Shown piece by piece: positions 15,908 to 24,413 of a DNA stretch of 64,000 nucleotides (position 1 is the stretch's first letter; every line of letters starts with the position of its first letter). Both the position numbers and the translations under genes were made by a program. The stretch lies in NCBI GenBank assembly GCA_028719205.1, contig JAQUKH010000008.1:23000-86999 (forward strand). Direction: 5' to 3'. This stretch comes from a bacterium. GTDB lineage: Bacteria; JACRDZ01; JAQUKH01. The notes under the pieces are model-generated. The model worked only from the letters and a program-made list of their open reading frames with translations. It was not told where the DNA came from and searched no databases.

Positions 15908-16646
15908 ATTTATTATAGTTAATGTTGTTATCTTTTAAAATCAAATTTGATCTAGCGCCGATAAAAATCCCTTCTTCTTCATTGTTTTCTATTTTATTCC
16001 CGGTTATTTCTCCTGTAGAATAAAAAATGCAATAAATTCCGGCATAATTTTTACTGATAGTATTCCCCCTTATTTTTAGCCCTGAATTTCCTCCGGAAGA
16101 AATAATCGCATATTTATTTTTTTCAAATAAACTATTTTCAACAATAAAAGCCGATTCCAGACAATCGATCCCGGCATAAGCATTTTTTATTTCACAAAAT
16201 TTTAAAGTACACTCTTCGGATCTGTCAAGGATAATTCCGGCCCAGTAAATCCCATCGCGAGCTTTTCCTTCACCTGAAAAAATTATCGGCCTGTCTTCTT
16301 TTCCTTTGGCAATAATCTTCCCCCGGACTAAAATTTCATTATAGGGCGATAAAAACAGCGGTTCATTCTTCGATGTATCTTTTTCCCTGATGATAATTTT
16401 AGTCCCGGGCTGAATCGTAAGATTTATACCTTTTGGGATCAAAAGATCATCTTCAATCTGAACAACACCGCTCCAGACCGCGTCTTTGGTTATTATCCCG
16501 CTGAAGGAAAAAACTCTTTGAGTTTCTCCCTGATCCATCCCGGCTTTTCCCGGGCCTTTTAAACATCCCGCGGTAAATAAAATAATAATAAAAAGGCCGA
16601 CAAAGTCGGCCATAAATATTTTAATAAGACTTTTTATTTCCTTCAT
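15888..16646 (-). CDS. Short beta-helix lipoprotein
   Basis: 252 residues with a lipobox at LFTAGC (~Cys28) and a C-terminal beta-helix (FCEIKNAYAGIDCLESAFIVENSLFEKNKYAIISSGG...). It shares the opening GxIxKDAVWSGVVQIEDDLLIPKGINLTIQPGTKI logic with its larger neighbour (residues ~50-90), so the two look like diverged duplicates. Both lie between the two solute-binding proteins of this operon. Function not recognised. Confidence 0.78.
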   Translation of the reverse strand: MKEIKSLIKIFMADFVGLFIIILFTAGCLKGPGKAGMDQGETQRVFSFSGIITKDAVWSGVVQIEDDLLIPKGINLTIQPGTKIIIREKDTSKNEPLFLSPYNEILVRGKIIAKGKEDRPIIFSGEGKARDGIYWAGIILDRSEECTLKFCEIKNAYAGIDCLESAFIVENSLFEKNKYAIISSGGNSGLKIRGNTISKNYAGIYCIFYSTGEITGNKIENNEEEGIFIGARSNLILKDNNINYNKYDIRQE

Positions 16647-16654
16647 AATTTATA

Positions 16655-17278
16655 TTAAATCAACTTTTTCTCTTTCAAAAACCCTCTTGCCGCGTCAGAG
16701 GCTGACTCGGATCCATTATCAACCTTTTTTAAAAGTTCCTCATACACCTTTTCATCAATGATCCCGCCTAATTTATCCAGCAATCTTGGAAGCGCGGGAA
16801 ATTTTTTCAAGGTATCTTTTCTTATTACCGGCGCGGCTAAACAAGACAACCCCATTTTCTTTACTTCTTCATTTTTTACCAATTTACTATTGAACCCAAA
16901 CGGTTTCAGCCAGACAAGATTCAATTTTTCCTGATATTCCTGCCGCACAACTTCAAATATTTTATCCTTTTCCGTAAAATCCTTTTTTTTCAGAACTTCA
17001 ATTAAAGCCGCGCCCGTATATTCAACAAAAATATCCAGATCGCCTTTTTCCAAGAGGTCATGCCCCTTTTCATTTTGTTCCAAAACTTTAACTACAGCAG
17101 TAGTTCCTGTTCTCTCCCGGATAAGAATAGCAAGAATCTCTGCTAAGATCATTGACTCGGAATTTTTCTCCTGCCCGATATAAATTGTTTTTCCCACACA
17201 GGCTAATGACATATCTATGCATATAATATTCATTAACAATAAACATAAAGACATAAAAACAACTGTTTTACTTTTCAT
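16655..17278 (-). CDS. Glycine-betaine/ProX-like solute-binding protein, short (orphan)
   Basis: About 207 residues from ATG 17278 (GAGGTGG upstream, ATGA overlap with the SPASM gene). Signal peptide ends near SLA. KTIYIGQEKNSESMILAEILAILI and GDLDIFVEYTGAALIEVL are the OpuAC/ProX landmarks, but the protein is shorter than the usual ~280-300 residues and lacks a permease/ATPase partner here. It may bind a quaternary amine or have been recruited for another ligand by the maturase locus. Confidence 0.78.
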   Translation of the reverse strand: MKSKTVVFMSLCLLLMNIICIDMSLACVGKTIYIGQEKNSESMILAEILAILIRERTGTTAVVKVLEQNEKGHDLLEKGDLDIFVEYTGAALIEVLKKKDFTEKDKIFEVVRQEYQEKLNLVWLKPFGFNSKLVKNEEVKKMGLSCLAAPVIRKDTLKKFPALPRLLDKLGGIIDEKVYEELLKKVDNGSESASDAARGFLKEKKLI

Positions 17279-18183
17279 TTTTCCACCTCTTTTAAGCACA
17301 TCAGGTCCGGCCTGTTAAAATTCCCGTCATAAAAATAACTCCGCCCGCGGCACCCGCCCTGGCACCAGCTTACAAGCGCGCAGGAAATACATTTTTGAGG
17401 CAAAAAAGAAACCTGTTTTTGGAGAATAGGCGCTTTATTCTTCCAGATCTCTTTTAAAGTTTCATTTTTAAGATCCCCCAATTCTATATCTATCGAGGAA
17501 CAGCCATATACCTTTCCGTCCTGCCTCACATAGGCTACCGCGCTTCCCGCCTGGCAGCCATTATATACCCCGCTTGTTATAACCGCTGTATCTCTTTCCG
17601 GATAAAATACCGAGCTTATAAAAAAATCCCTTATCACGAGTTCAATATTTTTTTCCCAATACTTTATCTTCTGAGAAATTATTTTCTTAAATTTATCCAA
17701 CCTTTGCTTTTCTATCGTAAAAACGATACTATCTTTTACGCATTTCCAGCTGTTAAAATTATTAACGATAAATCTTCCAAACGACCTATCGACAGCCCTG
17801 TCTATTATACTAGTTATATCCTCAAAATTATTTTTAGTTACAAAAGCACTGACCGCTCTTTTCTTTTTTAAAGCAACCGGCAGCTTTTGTTCATTAAAAT
17901 CGCCTTCCAGTATTTCCGGCCCGAAAACAAAACATTCCACAAGATCCTGTATCTCAGGTTTTTCCAGAAAGGCAGGGTATTTACTCTCTAAAAATAAAAA
18001 CACCTTTATCCCTTTAGCCTTTGCTTCAGATAAAATAAAAGTAATACTTTTTTCTTTATCCTCAAACGCCCCCCTGATCGCCAATTGGAATATTCCGCTT
18101 GAGATTATCTTTTTACCAACGGATAAAATATCTTCTTCCCGTTCAGGCAGATCCCATTCTAATCTAAGCGGGGTTCTTAACAT
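17275..18183 (-). CDS. SPASM-domain protein without radical SAM motif (GeoRSP-type)
   Basis: 302 residues. The C-terminal third is a SPASM domain: CQAGSAVAYVRQDGKVYGCS, then CISCALVSWCQGGCRGR and a final LMC, enough cysteines for auxiliary [4Fe-4S] clusters. The N-terminal part keeps a barrel-like pattern but has no CxxxCxxC. It overlaps the canonical radical SAM/SPASM gene by 20 bp and resembles the SPASM-only member of the set called GeoRSP. It probably pairs with that enzyme as a substrate or electron-transfer subunit (inference). Confidence 0.82.
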   Translation of the reverse strand: MLRTPLRLEWDLPEREEDILSVGKKIISSGIFQLAIRGAFEDKEKSITFILSEAKAKGIKVFLFLESKYPAFLEKPEIQDLVECFVFGPEILEGDFNEQKLPVALKKKRAVSAFVTKNNFEDITSIIDRAVDRSFGRFIVNNFNSWKCVKDSIVFTIEKQRLDKFKKIISQKIKYWEKNIELVIRDFFISSVFYPERDTAVITSGVYNGCQAGSAVAYVRQDGKVYGCSSIDIELGDLKNETLKEIWKNKAPILQKQVSFLPQKCISCALVSWCQGGCRGRSYFYDGNFNRPDLMCLKEVEK

Positions 18184-19192
18184 CGTCCTCCTTCCAGCAA
18201 TGCGGGTCAGGCTGGTTGAAATCGCCGGACATCGCGTAGGCCCTCGCGCTGCACCCGCCTAAACACTCTTCATAACTTTCACATGAAACACATTTACCTT
18301 TGGCTTCTTTATTCCTGAGTTTCAGTAAGACCGGAGAATTTTTCCACAGATCCGATATGTCTTCCTTTAAAATATTCCCTATTGAAACCGGCATAAAACC
18401 GCAGGGGGTAACATCACCGTTAGGTTTAATCGCGAGTGATAGTTTCCCGCAACTGCTTCCCGGAACAATTGTTTTCTCCCTTCCCCCAAATTCCTTTAAA
18501 AGACAGATGACAGGGTCATCCAATGAAACTATAATATCTGAAACTTCTTTTTTCTTTATCAAAATATTCTTGTAAAATTCCATCCACTCCTGAGGAGTCA
18601 GGTCCAATTCATCACGATTTATAAATCCTGATCCGCTGCATTTATAATTATGAAAAGTAACTTTTTTAACGCCTAGTTTTCTAACGAGATCAATAAGCTC
18701 GCTGAAGTTTTTGTAATTTATTTTACTTATTACGGATGATACGGCAACATCAATATTATTTTTCTTTAATAGTTCGATCGCCGTAACTGCTTTTCTAAAA
18801 CTCCCTTTCTTGTTGCGAAAATTATCATGTTCTTCTTCCCGCGCGCTGTCTAAACTTATTTCAACTTTTGAAATTCTGCTTTCCTTGACTTTTTTAACAA
18901 TTTCCTCGTCAACCAGAAAACCATTAGTAGAAACACTTATATGGAGCCCGTTCTCCCGCGCGAATAACGCGATATCAAATATATCTTTTTTAAGAAAAGG
19001 CTCTCCACCGCCGAAATTAGCAAAATAGATCTTAGCCGCGACAAGCTTTTTAACTATTTCCTTATTCTCCTCTGTCGATAATTCTGAATATTTTTCCAGC
19101 CTTGAATAACAATGTTTGCAGTTAAAATTGCAGTGAACGGATAAACTCCAATTCACCAGGAGCGGGGTATTAGGTATTTTTGTTTTCATCAT
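18164..19192 (-). CDS. Radical SAM/SPASM maturase (GeoRSP-type)
   Basis: 342 residues. CNFNCKHC (residues ~17-24) is the radical SAM [4Fe-4S] motif; NFGGGEPFL is the GGE motif; a SPASM domain with CGKLSLAIKPNGDVTPCGF and CVSCESYEECLGGCSARAY closes the protein. Such enzymes modify peptides or proteins. The three-gene order PqqD-like, radical SAM/SPASM, SPASM-only matches the GeoRSP system named from Geobacter. No precursor peptide is evident next to it, so the substrate may be a neighbour (the 409-residue exported protein or a binding protein) or lie elsewhere. Confidence 0.88.
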   Translation of the reverse strand: MMKTKIPNTPLLVNWSLSVHCNFNCKHCYSRLEKYSELSTEENKEIVKKLVAAKIYFANFGGGEPFLKKDIFDIALFARENGLHISVSTNGFLVDEEIVKKVKESRISKVEISLDSAREEEHDNFRNKKGSFRKAVTAIELLKKNNIDVAVSSVISKINYKNFSELIDLVRKLGVKKVTFHNYKCSGSGFINRDELDLTPQEWMEFYKNILIKKKEVSDIIVSLDDPVICLLKEFGGREKTIVPGSSCGKLSLAIKPNGDVTPCGFMPVSIGNILKEDISDLWKNSPVLLKLRNKEAKGKCVSCESYEECLGGCSARAYAMSGDFNQPDPHCWKEDDVKNPA

Positions 19193-19496
19193 AAATCAAC
19201 CAGCCTTCTTTTAAAAGCCGGCTTAGAAAAAAATTAATATCTTCTTTTAATGTTTTCTCATCCGTCTCAAAATTTTCAAGGATCTTTGAAACTATCTCAT
19301 CTTCTCCCATGGTCCCGTCAGACAGCATCCATATTTTGCTGGCCACATAATTTAACTGGTGGACCATATCGGCAATAACCAAAGTTATTACCGCGTCCTC
19401 TGAAACATCCTCGCCGTTTCCCGCTCTTTTCAATAGTTCTTCTTCTTCGATCTCAATTCTCCAGACGATTTCAGGATTACGTTTGATTTTTTTCAT
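19170..19496 (-). CDS. PqqD-like protein of the maturase system
   Basis: About 108 residues from ATG 19496; a TTG start at 19508 is possible. KRNPEIVWRIEIEEEEL and LNYVASKIWMLSDGTMGEDEIVSKIL are PqqD features (a winged-helix peptide-recognition domain), and LSRLLKEGWLI closes the domain. PqqD-like proteins deliver the leader peptide to the radical SAM enzyme. Start of the radical SAM gene overlaps its end by 23 bp. Confidence 0.83.
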   Translation of the reverse strand: MKKIKRNPEIVWRIEIEEEELLKRAGNGEDVSEDAVITLVIADMVHQLNYVASKIWMLSDGTMGEDEIVSKILENFETDEKTLKEDINFFLSRLLKEGWLIYDENKNT

Positions 19497-19508
19497 AGGA
19501 ATTCCCAA

Positions 19509-20720
19509 TTATGGTTTTTTACCGGAGCTATCGGTCTTCGCGGTTTTTATCTTTGATAATTCCAATAATTTATATGAAAGTTTCGCAACACAATACTGAA
19601 ATGAATATGCTAATTTATTATTTTCAAGAAATGAACTTACTTCAGCGGATTTCTTAAAATCCATTAAACGTTTTAATCTGGTTTTTAGAACATAATCATT
19701 GCTCCCGTTAACCGCTATTATGACCCGCGCTACCAGCGGATCCTGATATGAAAGCCTGTTTTTCATATCCCATATTTTCTCATATGCTTTAAAAAAATCA
19801 TATTCTTTTTTATTTTTGATTTCCAACTCTTCTATTTTATTTTGTTCAAATTTACTGATAGCGACAAAAGTTGAATCCTTTTTCTTATCCCTTACCATTT
19901 TCAAAGCCATACTGCAATATCCTCTGCTTAATTGTATCATTTCATAAGACCGGACAAAATCTTTTTGCATATCTTTTTCCGCCATATCCCTGTATTTTAA
20001 ACCCTGGTTAAAATACCATTGTATTTCCTCATTCCCGCTCTCGAGTATACTGTCCATATCATCTTTTACAAGCTCATCCAAATCCACGACCTTTTCCTTT
20101 ATAATACCCTCTATCGCGGGATATAATTCCTCCACACTAAGTTTCATAGCACTCAATAAACAATCCACCGCGAATGAAATAGAATCCTGAGCGGAAATAT
20201 ATTCCTTACGTTTAGCTTCCGCGCGCGCGTTTTCGTATGATACCCTGGCCTGCTGGAATAACTCTTTCAATTTCACGCTGAACCCGGTAAAATCATTATT
20301 AAAATAAAGCCTGTTGCAGCATTCAAATAATATATCAAGCTGCTGCATCCTGTTTTCCACTTTACTTTTCAGGTCATTTGATTCATAATTTGATAAATTA
20401 AAAACTTTATTCGCAAAATCTTCAGCAAACTCTATTTTTTTAATAGCCTGATCAAATTCTCCCTTTTCGATATATCCCTTAGCCTGGGAGGTAAATTCAA
20501 TCGCTTTTTTCAGAGTTAAATGATAATCTCCGTTATAAAATTCAGAAATCATAATTTCATACTCGATCAATTCTTCCAGCGCAGTCATCTTTGATTTAAC
20601 CATTTCTTTTATATTGGAAGTATCAATACTTTCATTGCTGTAATTGTCCTGGGAATACACAATAAACGCGGGATTTAAAACAAAAATAAAAATAAGGCTG
20701 AATATGAAAATTCTCTTCAT
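19509..20720 (-). CDS. Exported all-helical protein, unknown
   Basis: About 403 residues. A signal peptide (MKRIFIFSLIFIFVLNPAFI) is followed by almost purely helical, charged sequence with TPR-like pacing (FYNGDYHLTLKKAIEFTSQAKGYIEKGEFDQAIKKIEFAEDFANK). No domain recognised. An in-frame ATG at 20738 gives six more residues; the one at 20720 is preferred as the direct signal-peptide start. It lies between trkH and the PqqD-like gene with a 46-65 bp gap on the trkH side and none on the other, so it belongs to the maturase set and is a candidate substrate or scaffold (inference). Confidence 0.72.
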   Translation of the reverse strand: MKRIFIFSLIFIFVLNPAFIVYSQDNYSNESIDTSNIKEMVKSKMTALEELIEYEIMISEFYNGDYHLTLKKAIEFTSQAKGYIEKGEFDQAIKKIEFAEDFANKVFNLSNYESNDLKSKVENRMQQLDILFECCNRLYFNNDFTGFSVKLKELFQQARVSYENARAEAKRKEYISAQDSISFAVDCLLSAMKLSVEELYPAIEGIIKEKVVDLDELVKDDMDSILESGNEEIQWYFNQGLKYRDMAEKDMQKDFVRSYEMIQLSRGYCSMALKMVRDKKKDSTFVAISKFEQNKIEELEIKNKKEYDFFKAYEKIWDMKNRLSYQDPLVARVIIAVNGSNDYVLKTRLKRLMDFKKSAEVSSFLENNKLAYSFQYCVAKLSYKLLELSKIKTAKTDSSGKKP

Positions 20721-20784
20721 GGGTATACTCTTACTCATTATATTATGATATCATTTTTTATAAAATAATACTATTTGAAAATAT

Positions 20785-22302
20785 TTAATTTATCTTTTTA
20801 TTTTTTGGTATGCAAAAATTAATCAAAACACCAAAAAGAGTAAGAACAGAAACAAATTCCAACCGGCCGATCCACATTTCAATAATATAAACAATTTTCA
20901 GCGGGTTAGGCATAGCAGGCGAAGTTATACCGCAAGACAAACCTGTGTTGCTTCCCGCGGAGACGGATTCAAAAAATGCCTCGATCGCGGAATAACCATA
21001 ATACATTCCAAATATTGTTCCAACAAAATATGTTACCATATAAAGCAAAATGATCATCATCGCGTTTTTAACAAGCGCGTTATCTAAAACAATATCTCGG
21101 ATATGATGGAACTTTTGTGCGATCACGGATGATTCCGGTGAAATATATCTTCTTATTTCCTGAAGCAGGCTTTTGCAAACTATACCTACACGCAGGCCTT
21201 TAAAACCGCCGCCGGTAGAACAGGCACTGGCACCGATAGACATCGCGACAGTGACTCCCATCATGGAAAGAGGCCCCCATTCTTTAACAAATTGCCTCGT
21301 GTAAATAGACATAGTCCCTGTAGTAGTATGTCCGGATACAATTATAAAAAATGCCTTGCGAAAATTCATAAAAAACCCGGGGTATGTCTTTGCCTGAATT
21401 AATCCCCACATTAAAATTATAAATGAAAGCGATAAAGTAGCTATAAAAGACCTTATCTCAATGTTTTTTAAAATTTCCTTCCTTTGGCCATTCCAAATAA
21501 CGTAATGAAGGGCGAAATTAAACGATCCTATAATTGAAAAAACAGTAGAAACCGCGTCAATCCAATAATTATGATAATAAACAATATTCTGGCTCTGCGG
21601 GGTAAAACCCCCGGTACTCCACGCGCCCATAAAAAGACAGGACCCGTGATAAATCGATTTCCAAAATGACAGCCCGTCAAAAAGTTCAACAATGCTAAAA
21701 AATACCGTACCGATAACTAAATATGAAAGGCTGATCATCCAGATAGCCCTTGAGGTCTGGGCCACATTAGGCAGAAGTTTTTCTTCTCTTCCTTCACCTA
21801 CATACAATTTAAACATCCCGCTGCCCCCGCCTGCCATAAAACTAAGCGCGACAACTACTATCCCCTGCCCGCCGCAATAAGTCAAAATATGCCTGTAAAA
21901 ATTAAGCCCGTAAGAAACATGATCCAGGTCATTCATTAAAAAAAGCCCGGTCGTTGTAAAACCGCTCATTACATCAAAACATGCGTCTAAATACGAGCCC
22001 ATAACCCCGCCAAGATAATAAGGGATCGCCGCCAGGCACATTGCCAATATCCAGCTAAAACCCACCGCGGCCAAACCTTGTGTCCAGGTAGGTGTTTTAT
22101 CAGTACGGCAGGATATCATTAGTAAAAAACCAAAAATTATTGATATTGAACCTCCTAAAACCAGATCAAGCCCCGGATTCCATTCTTTTAAAAAAAAGCA
22201 GACTATCGCGGGGATAAACAGGACAACACCTACACCTGAAATAATCTTAGAGGTTACAAAACCTATAATTTTTAAATCATCAATATCAGCCTTCGGACTC
22301 AT
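20785..22302 (-). CDS. trkH: Potassium uptake protein TrkH
   Basis: 505 residues, about ten membrane helices with the four-pore-loop TrkH/KtrB plan. Selectivity-filter-like segments are visible: SGFTTTGLF, GAWSTGGFTP, SGHTTTGTMS and SAGSNTGLS. With the two TrkA proteins upstream it forms a K+ (Na+- or H+-coupled) uptake system. It overlaps the OB-fold gene by 17 bp. Confidence 0.94.
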   Translation of the reverse strand: MSPKADIDDLKIIGFVTSKIISGVGVVLFIPAIVCFFLKEWNPGLDLVLGGSISIIFGFLLMISCRTDKTPTWTQGLAAVGFSWILAMCLAAIPYYLGGVMGSYLDACFDVMSGFTTTGLFLMNDLDHVSYGLNFYRHILTYCGGQGIVVVALSFMAGGGSGMFKLYVGEGREEKLLPNVAQTSRAIWMISLSYLVIGTVFFSIVELFDGLSFWKSIYHGSCLFMGAWSTGGFTPQSQNIVYYHNYWIDAVSTVFSIIGSFNFALHYVIWNGQRKEILKNIEIRSFIATLSLSFIILMWGLIQAKTYPGFFMNFRKAFFIIVSGHTTTGTMSIYTRQFVKEWGPLSMMGVTVAMSIGASACSTGGGFKGLRVGIVCKSLLQEIRRYISPESSVIAQKFHHIRDIVLDNALVKNAMMIILLYMVTYFVGTIFGMYYGYSAIEAFFESVSAGSNTGLSCGITSPAMPNPLKIVYIIEMWIGRLEFVSVLTLFGVLINFCIPKNKKIN

Positions 22303-22786
22303 TTTCTTTTGCCCTCTTCCTTAAAAACAATTCAACACCTAATAAAATAACCGCCAATAAAAACACACCTATAGTTGTTTTAAGTTTTATATTATCAACC
22401 GGGTGCGAAACGCTTTCACCTTTTTTTAAAACACAGAAATTGTCCAAATGAATATCCGTTTCACCCATATGTTCGATACACGCGCGGTTGAATCTCCCTG
22501 TGATCTGCACAAAATCCCCTTTATGGCTGTAATCCCCGGGATGAGAAAGCTCTGCAACCGATTTTTCAGGAACCCAAATGCCGATAGCGTTAACGCCGTC
22601 GGAAACATTTATCCAGACAAAATCGCCTTTATGGAAAATATCCCCGATAACTTCACCCTTGATAGCAACTTCTTTCAGGTCATTTTCTTTCGCATTTTCA
22701 ATAAGATCAGTTACTGAGATAAAGGCATACGCGCTTGATATATAAAAAAATATAATTAAGAAAATAAATAAAGATATTCTTCTCAT
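22286..22786 (-). CDS. Membrane-anchored OB-fold protein
   Basis: 166 residues: signal/anchor helix at the N-terminus, an OB-fold-like domain (IKGEVIGDIFHKGDFVWINVSDGVNAIGIWV... VQITGRFNRACIEHMGETDIHL), and a C-terminal helix (TTIGVFLLAVILLGVELFL) with a basic tail. OB folds of this shape occur in nucleic-acid and in small-molecule binding proteins; a periplasmic location makes the first unlikely. It sits inside the trk operon, overlapping trkH and the 42-residue gene. Confidence 0.7.
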   Translation of the reverse strand: MRRISLFIFLIIFFYISSAYAFISVTDLIENAKENDLKEVAIKGEVIGDIFHKGDFVWINVSDGVNAIGIWVPEKSVAELSHPGDYSHKGDFVQITGRFNRACIEHMGETDIHLDNFCVLKKGESVSHPVDNIKLKTTIGVFLLAVILLGVELFLRKRAKENESEG

Positions 22787-22911
22787 CTTGAAAGGATCTC
22801 CGCTATCATAGATACGAATGCCATTAACAGAAATAAAGCAAGAGCAAACCCGATCTCTGTTAAAATTCCCAAGAAAATATTTTTTAACAAACTATTTCCA
22901 TTATTTGACAT
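22783..22911 (-). CDS. 42-residue membrane peptide in the trk operon
   Basis: ATG at 22911, stop at 22783. The peptide begins MSNNGNSLLKNIFLGILTEI and has one long hydrophobic helix (about residues 13-38) ending EILSR. It begins 4 bp after the trkA stop and its TGA overlaps the ATG of the next gene, so the spacing is that of a true operon member. Possibly a small subunit or regulator of the Trk system; no family recognised. Confidence 0.65.
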   Translation of the reverse strand: MSNNGNSLLKNIFLGILTEIGFALALFLLMAFVSMIAEILSR

Positions 22912-22915
22912 ATTT

Positions 22916-23581
22916 TTATTTTATTTTTCCTATTAGAGAAGTAAGAAGAGATTGTTCGTTTTCAACTGAGGTTAGCGCGATAACATCGTCCCCCGGGGTG
23001 AGAACTGTTTCGCCTTTTGGAATAATAATATCTCCACCGCGTATAATACTGACCAAAACAGAGTTTGGCGGCAGAATAATATCTTTTATCATTTTACCAA
23101 CGGCCGGTGAATCATCACTTAAGTCAACTCTGACCAGTGAAATATTGCCCTTTTTAAAACTTAGTAAGTTTATAAAATCATCCAGGGAAACTTCTTCCTC
23201 TACGATCCTTGCGATAATAGTGGTACTGTTAACCGGAACATCAACACCCAACTCAGAAAATATTGCTTCATTATTCGGATTGTTAACACGGGCTACAGTG
23301 CGCAAAACATTGTATCCTGTTTTTGCAAGCTGGCACGCCACAAAATTATCCTCATCACTGCCTGTAACTGCGGCTAATACAGACGCCTTCGAGATACCCG
23401 CTTGTTCCAGAATACCAATATCGCAGCCATCTCCGTTTATTACCATTGTATCAATTTCCTGGGCAATTTCTTCACATCGAGCCCTATCCTTCTCTATCAA
23501 AGTAACACTAAGCCCGTCCTTAACCAGCTTTTTAACCAGATAATATCCGACTTTTCCGCCTCCGACAACTACAATATTCAT
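22916..23581 (-). CDS. trkA: Trk system K+ regulatory subunit TrkA (second copy)
   Basis: 221 residues: RCK_N domain with the Rossmann motif VVVGGGKVGYYLVKKL (residues 4-19) and NGDGCDIGILEQAG, then an RCK_C domain (DSPAVGKMIKDIILPPNSVLVSIIRGG). A single RCK unit, half of the E. coli TrkA length. It lies 4 bp after the first trkA and probably forms hetero- or homo-octameric rings under TrkH, gating by NAD(H) or ATP. Confidence 0.9.
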   Translation of the reverse strand: MNIVVVGGGKVGYYLVKKLVKDGLSVTLIEKDRARCEEIAQEIDTMVINGDGCDIGILEQAGISKASVLAAVTGSDEDNFVACQLAKTGYNVLRTVARVNNPNNEAIFSELGVDVPVNSTTIIARIVEEEVSLDDFINLLSFKKGNISLVRVDLSDDSPAVGKMIKDIILPPNSVLVSIIRGGDIIIPKGETVLTPGDDVIALTSVENEQSLLTSLIGKIK

Positions 23582-23585
23582 AATT

Positions 23586-24248
23586 TTACTCCACTGAGTC
23601 AGTATAAAAATAATCCGCGTATTTTGTAATTTTATCCGATTTTATCATCGCGTAAATTATATCATTTTTGTTAATAACATAATCTCTTTCCGCCATATTC
23701 AATTTTTTTTCTTTTTTAACAAGAATGATCCTGAATTCATTCTTTTTTTCAACCTGTTCAATAGTTTTTCCGATTAAAGCTTCGGTAGGCAGAAAATTTA
23801 TTAATTTAATATCCCCATTTTCCATAACACTTGAATCACTGGAATAATTTGTCTGGATAATCTTATTCCTCATTAATTTAGCTATCAAGGTCGTCCCGCC
23901 AACTACATCCAGCCCTAATTTTAAATATGTTTTTTCTCTGCCGGGATCATAAATCCTGGTAACTATTTTTTTTATTTTAAAAATTCCCTTCGCGACCTGG
24001 GCAGCCATAATATTTGTATTGTCACGATTTGTTACCGCCGCGAAAGCATCTGCTTTCTCTATTCCAGCCTCCAATAGAGCATTTTTATCAAAACCGCTTC
24101 CGACAACAGTAACCCCGTTAAATCCCGCGCCAAGACGGCTGAATGAATCAGGATTTTTGTCAACAACTACGACATTATGTCCGTCCTTAGCTAAAATACA
24201 AGCTAACTGGGCGCCGACACGGCCGCATCCTACAACAATAATATACAT
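23586..24248 (-). CDS. trkA: Trk system K+ regulatory subunit TrkA (first copy)
   Basis: 220 residues, RCK_N with VVGCGRVGAQLACILAKDGHNVVVVDK and GSGFDKNALLEAGI, then RCK_C (EALIGKTIEQVEKKNEFRIILVKKEKK). Promoter-proximal gene of the long minus-strand unit; GGA and a perfect promoter lie upstream. Its sequence differs clearly from the downstream copy, so the two are not a recent duplicate. Confidence 0.9.
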   Translation of the reverse strand: MYIIVVGCGRVGAQLACILAKDGHNVVVVDKNPDSFSRLGAGFNGVTVVGSGFDKNALLEAGIEKADAFAAVTNRDNTNIMAAQVAKGIFKIKKIVTRIYDPGREKTYLKLGLDVVGGTTLIAKLMRNKIIQTNYSSDSSVMENGDIKLINFLPTEALIGKTIEQVEKKNEFRIILVKKEKKLNMAERDYVINKNDIIYAMIKSDKITKYADYFYTDSVE

Positions 24249-24290
24249 AAATTTTTCCTTAAAAAATATTCCGAGTATTTTAAATTAAAA

Positions 24291-24318
24291 ATTATATACC
24301 CAAAGCCCGATTTGTCAA
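24291..24318 (-). promoter_or_regulatory. Promoter of the trk/maturase unit
   Basis: Minus strand TTGACA (24318-24313), 16 bp, TATAAT (24296-24291). Both hexamers are perfect. No other clear promoter is seen before 13933, so trk and the maturase genes may share this transcript. Confidence 0.85.
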
Positions 24319-24337
24319 GAATAAAATGAAAAACCAC

Positions 24338-24366
24338 TTGACAAACATAGTTGTTTTAACTATAAT
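24338..24366 (+). promoter_or_regulatory. Promoter for the DUF2155-like lipoprotein
   Basis: TTGACA (24338-24343), 17 bp, TATAAT (24361-24366); a full-consensus sigma70 promoter, divergent from the trk promoter. Confidence 0.88.
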
Positions 24367-24413
24367 TTTTTCAATTTAAATTATTAATATGAACCCTAAA
24401 AAGGAGCGGTAAA

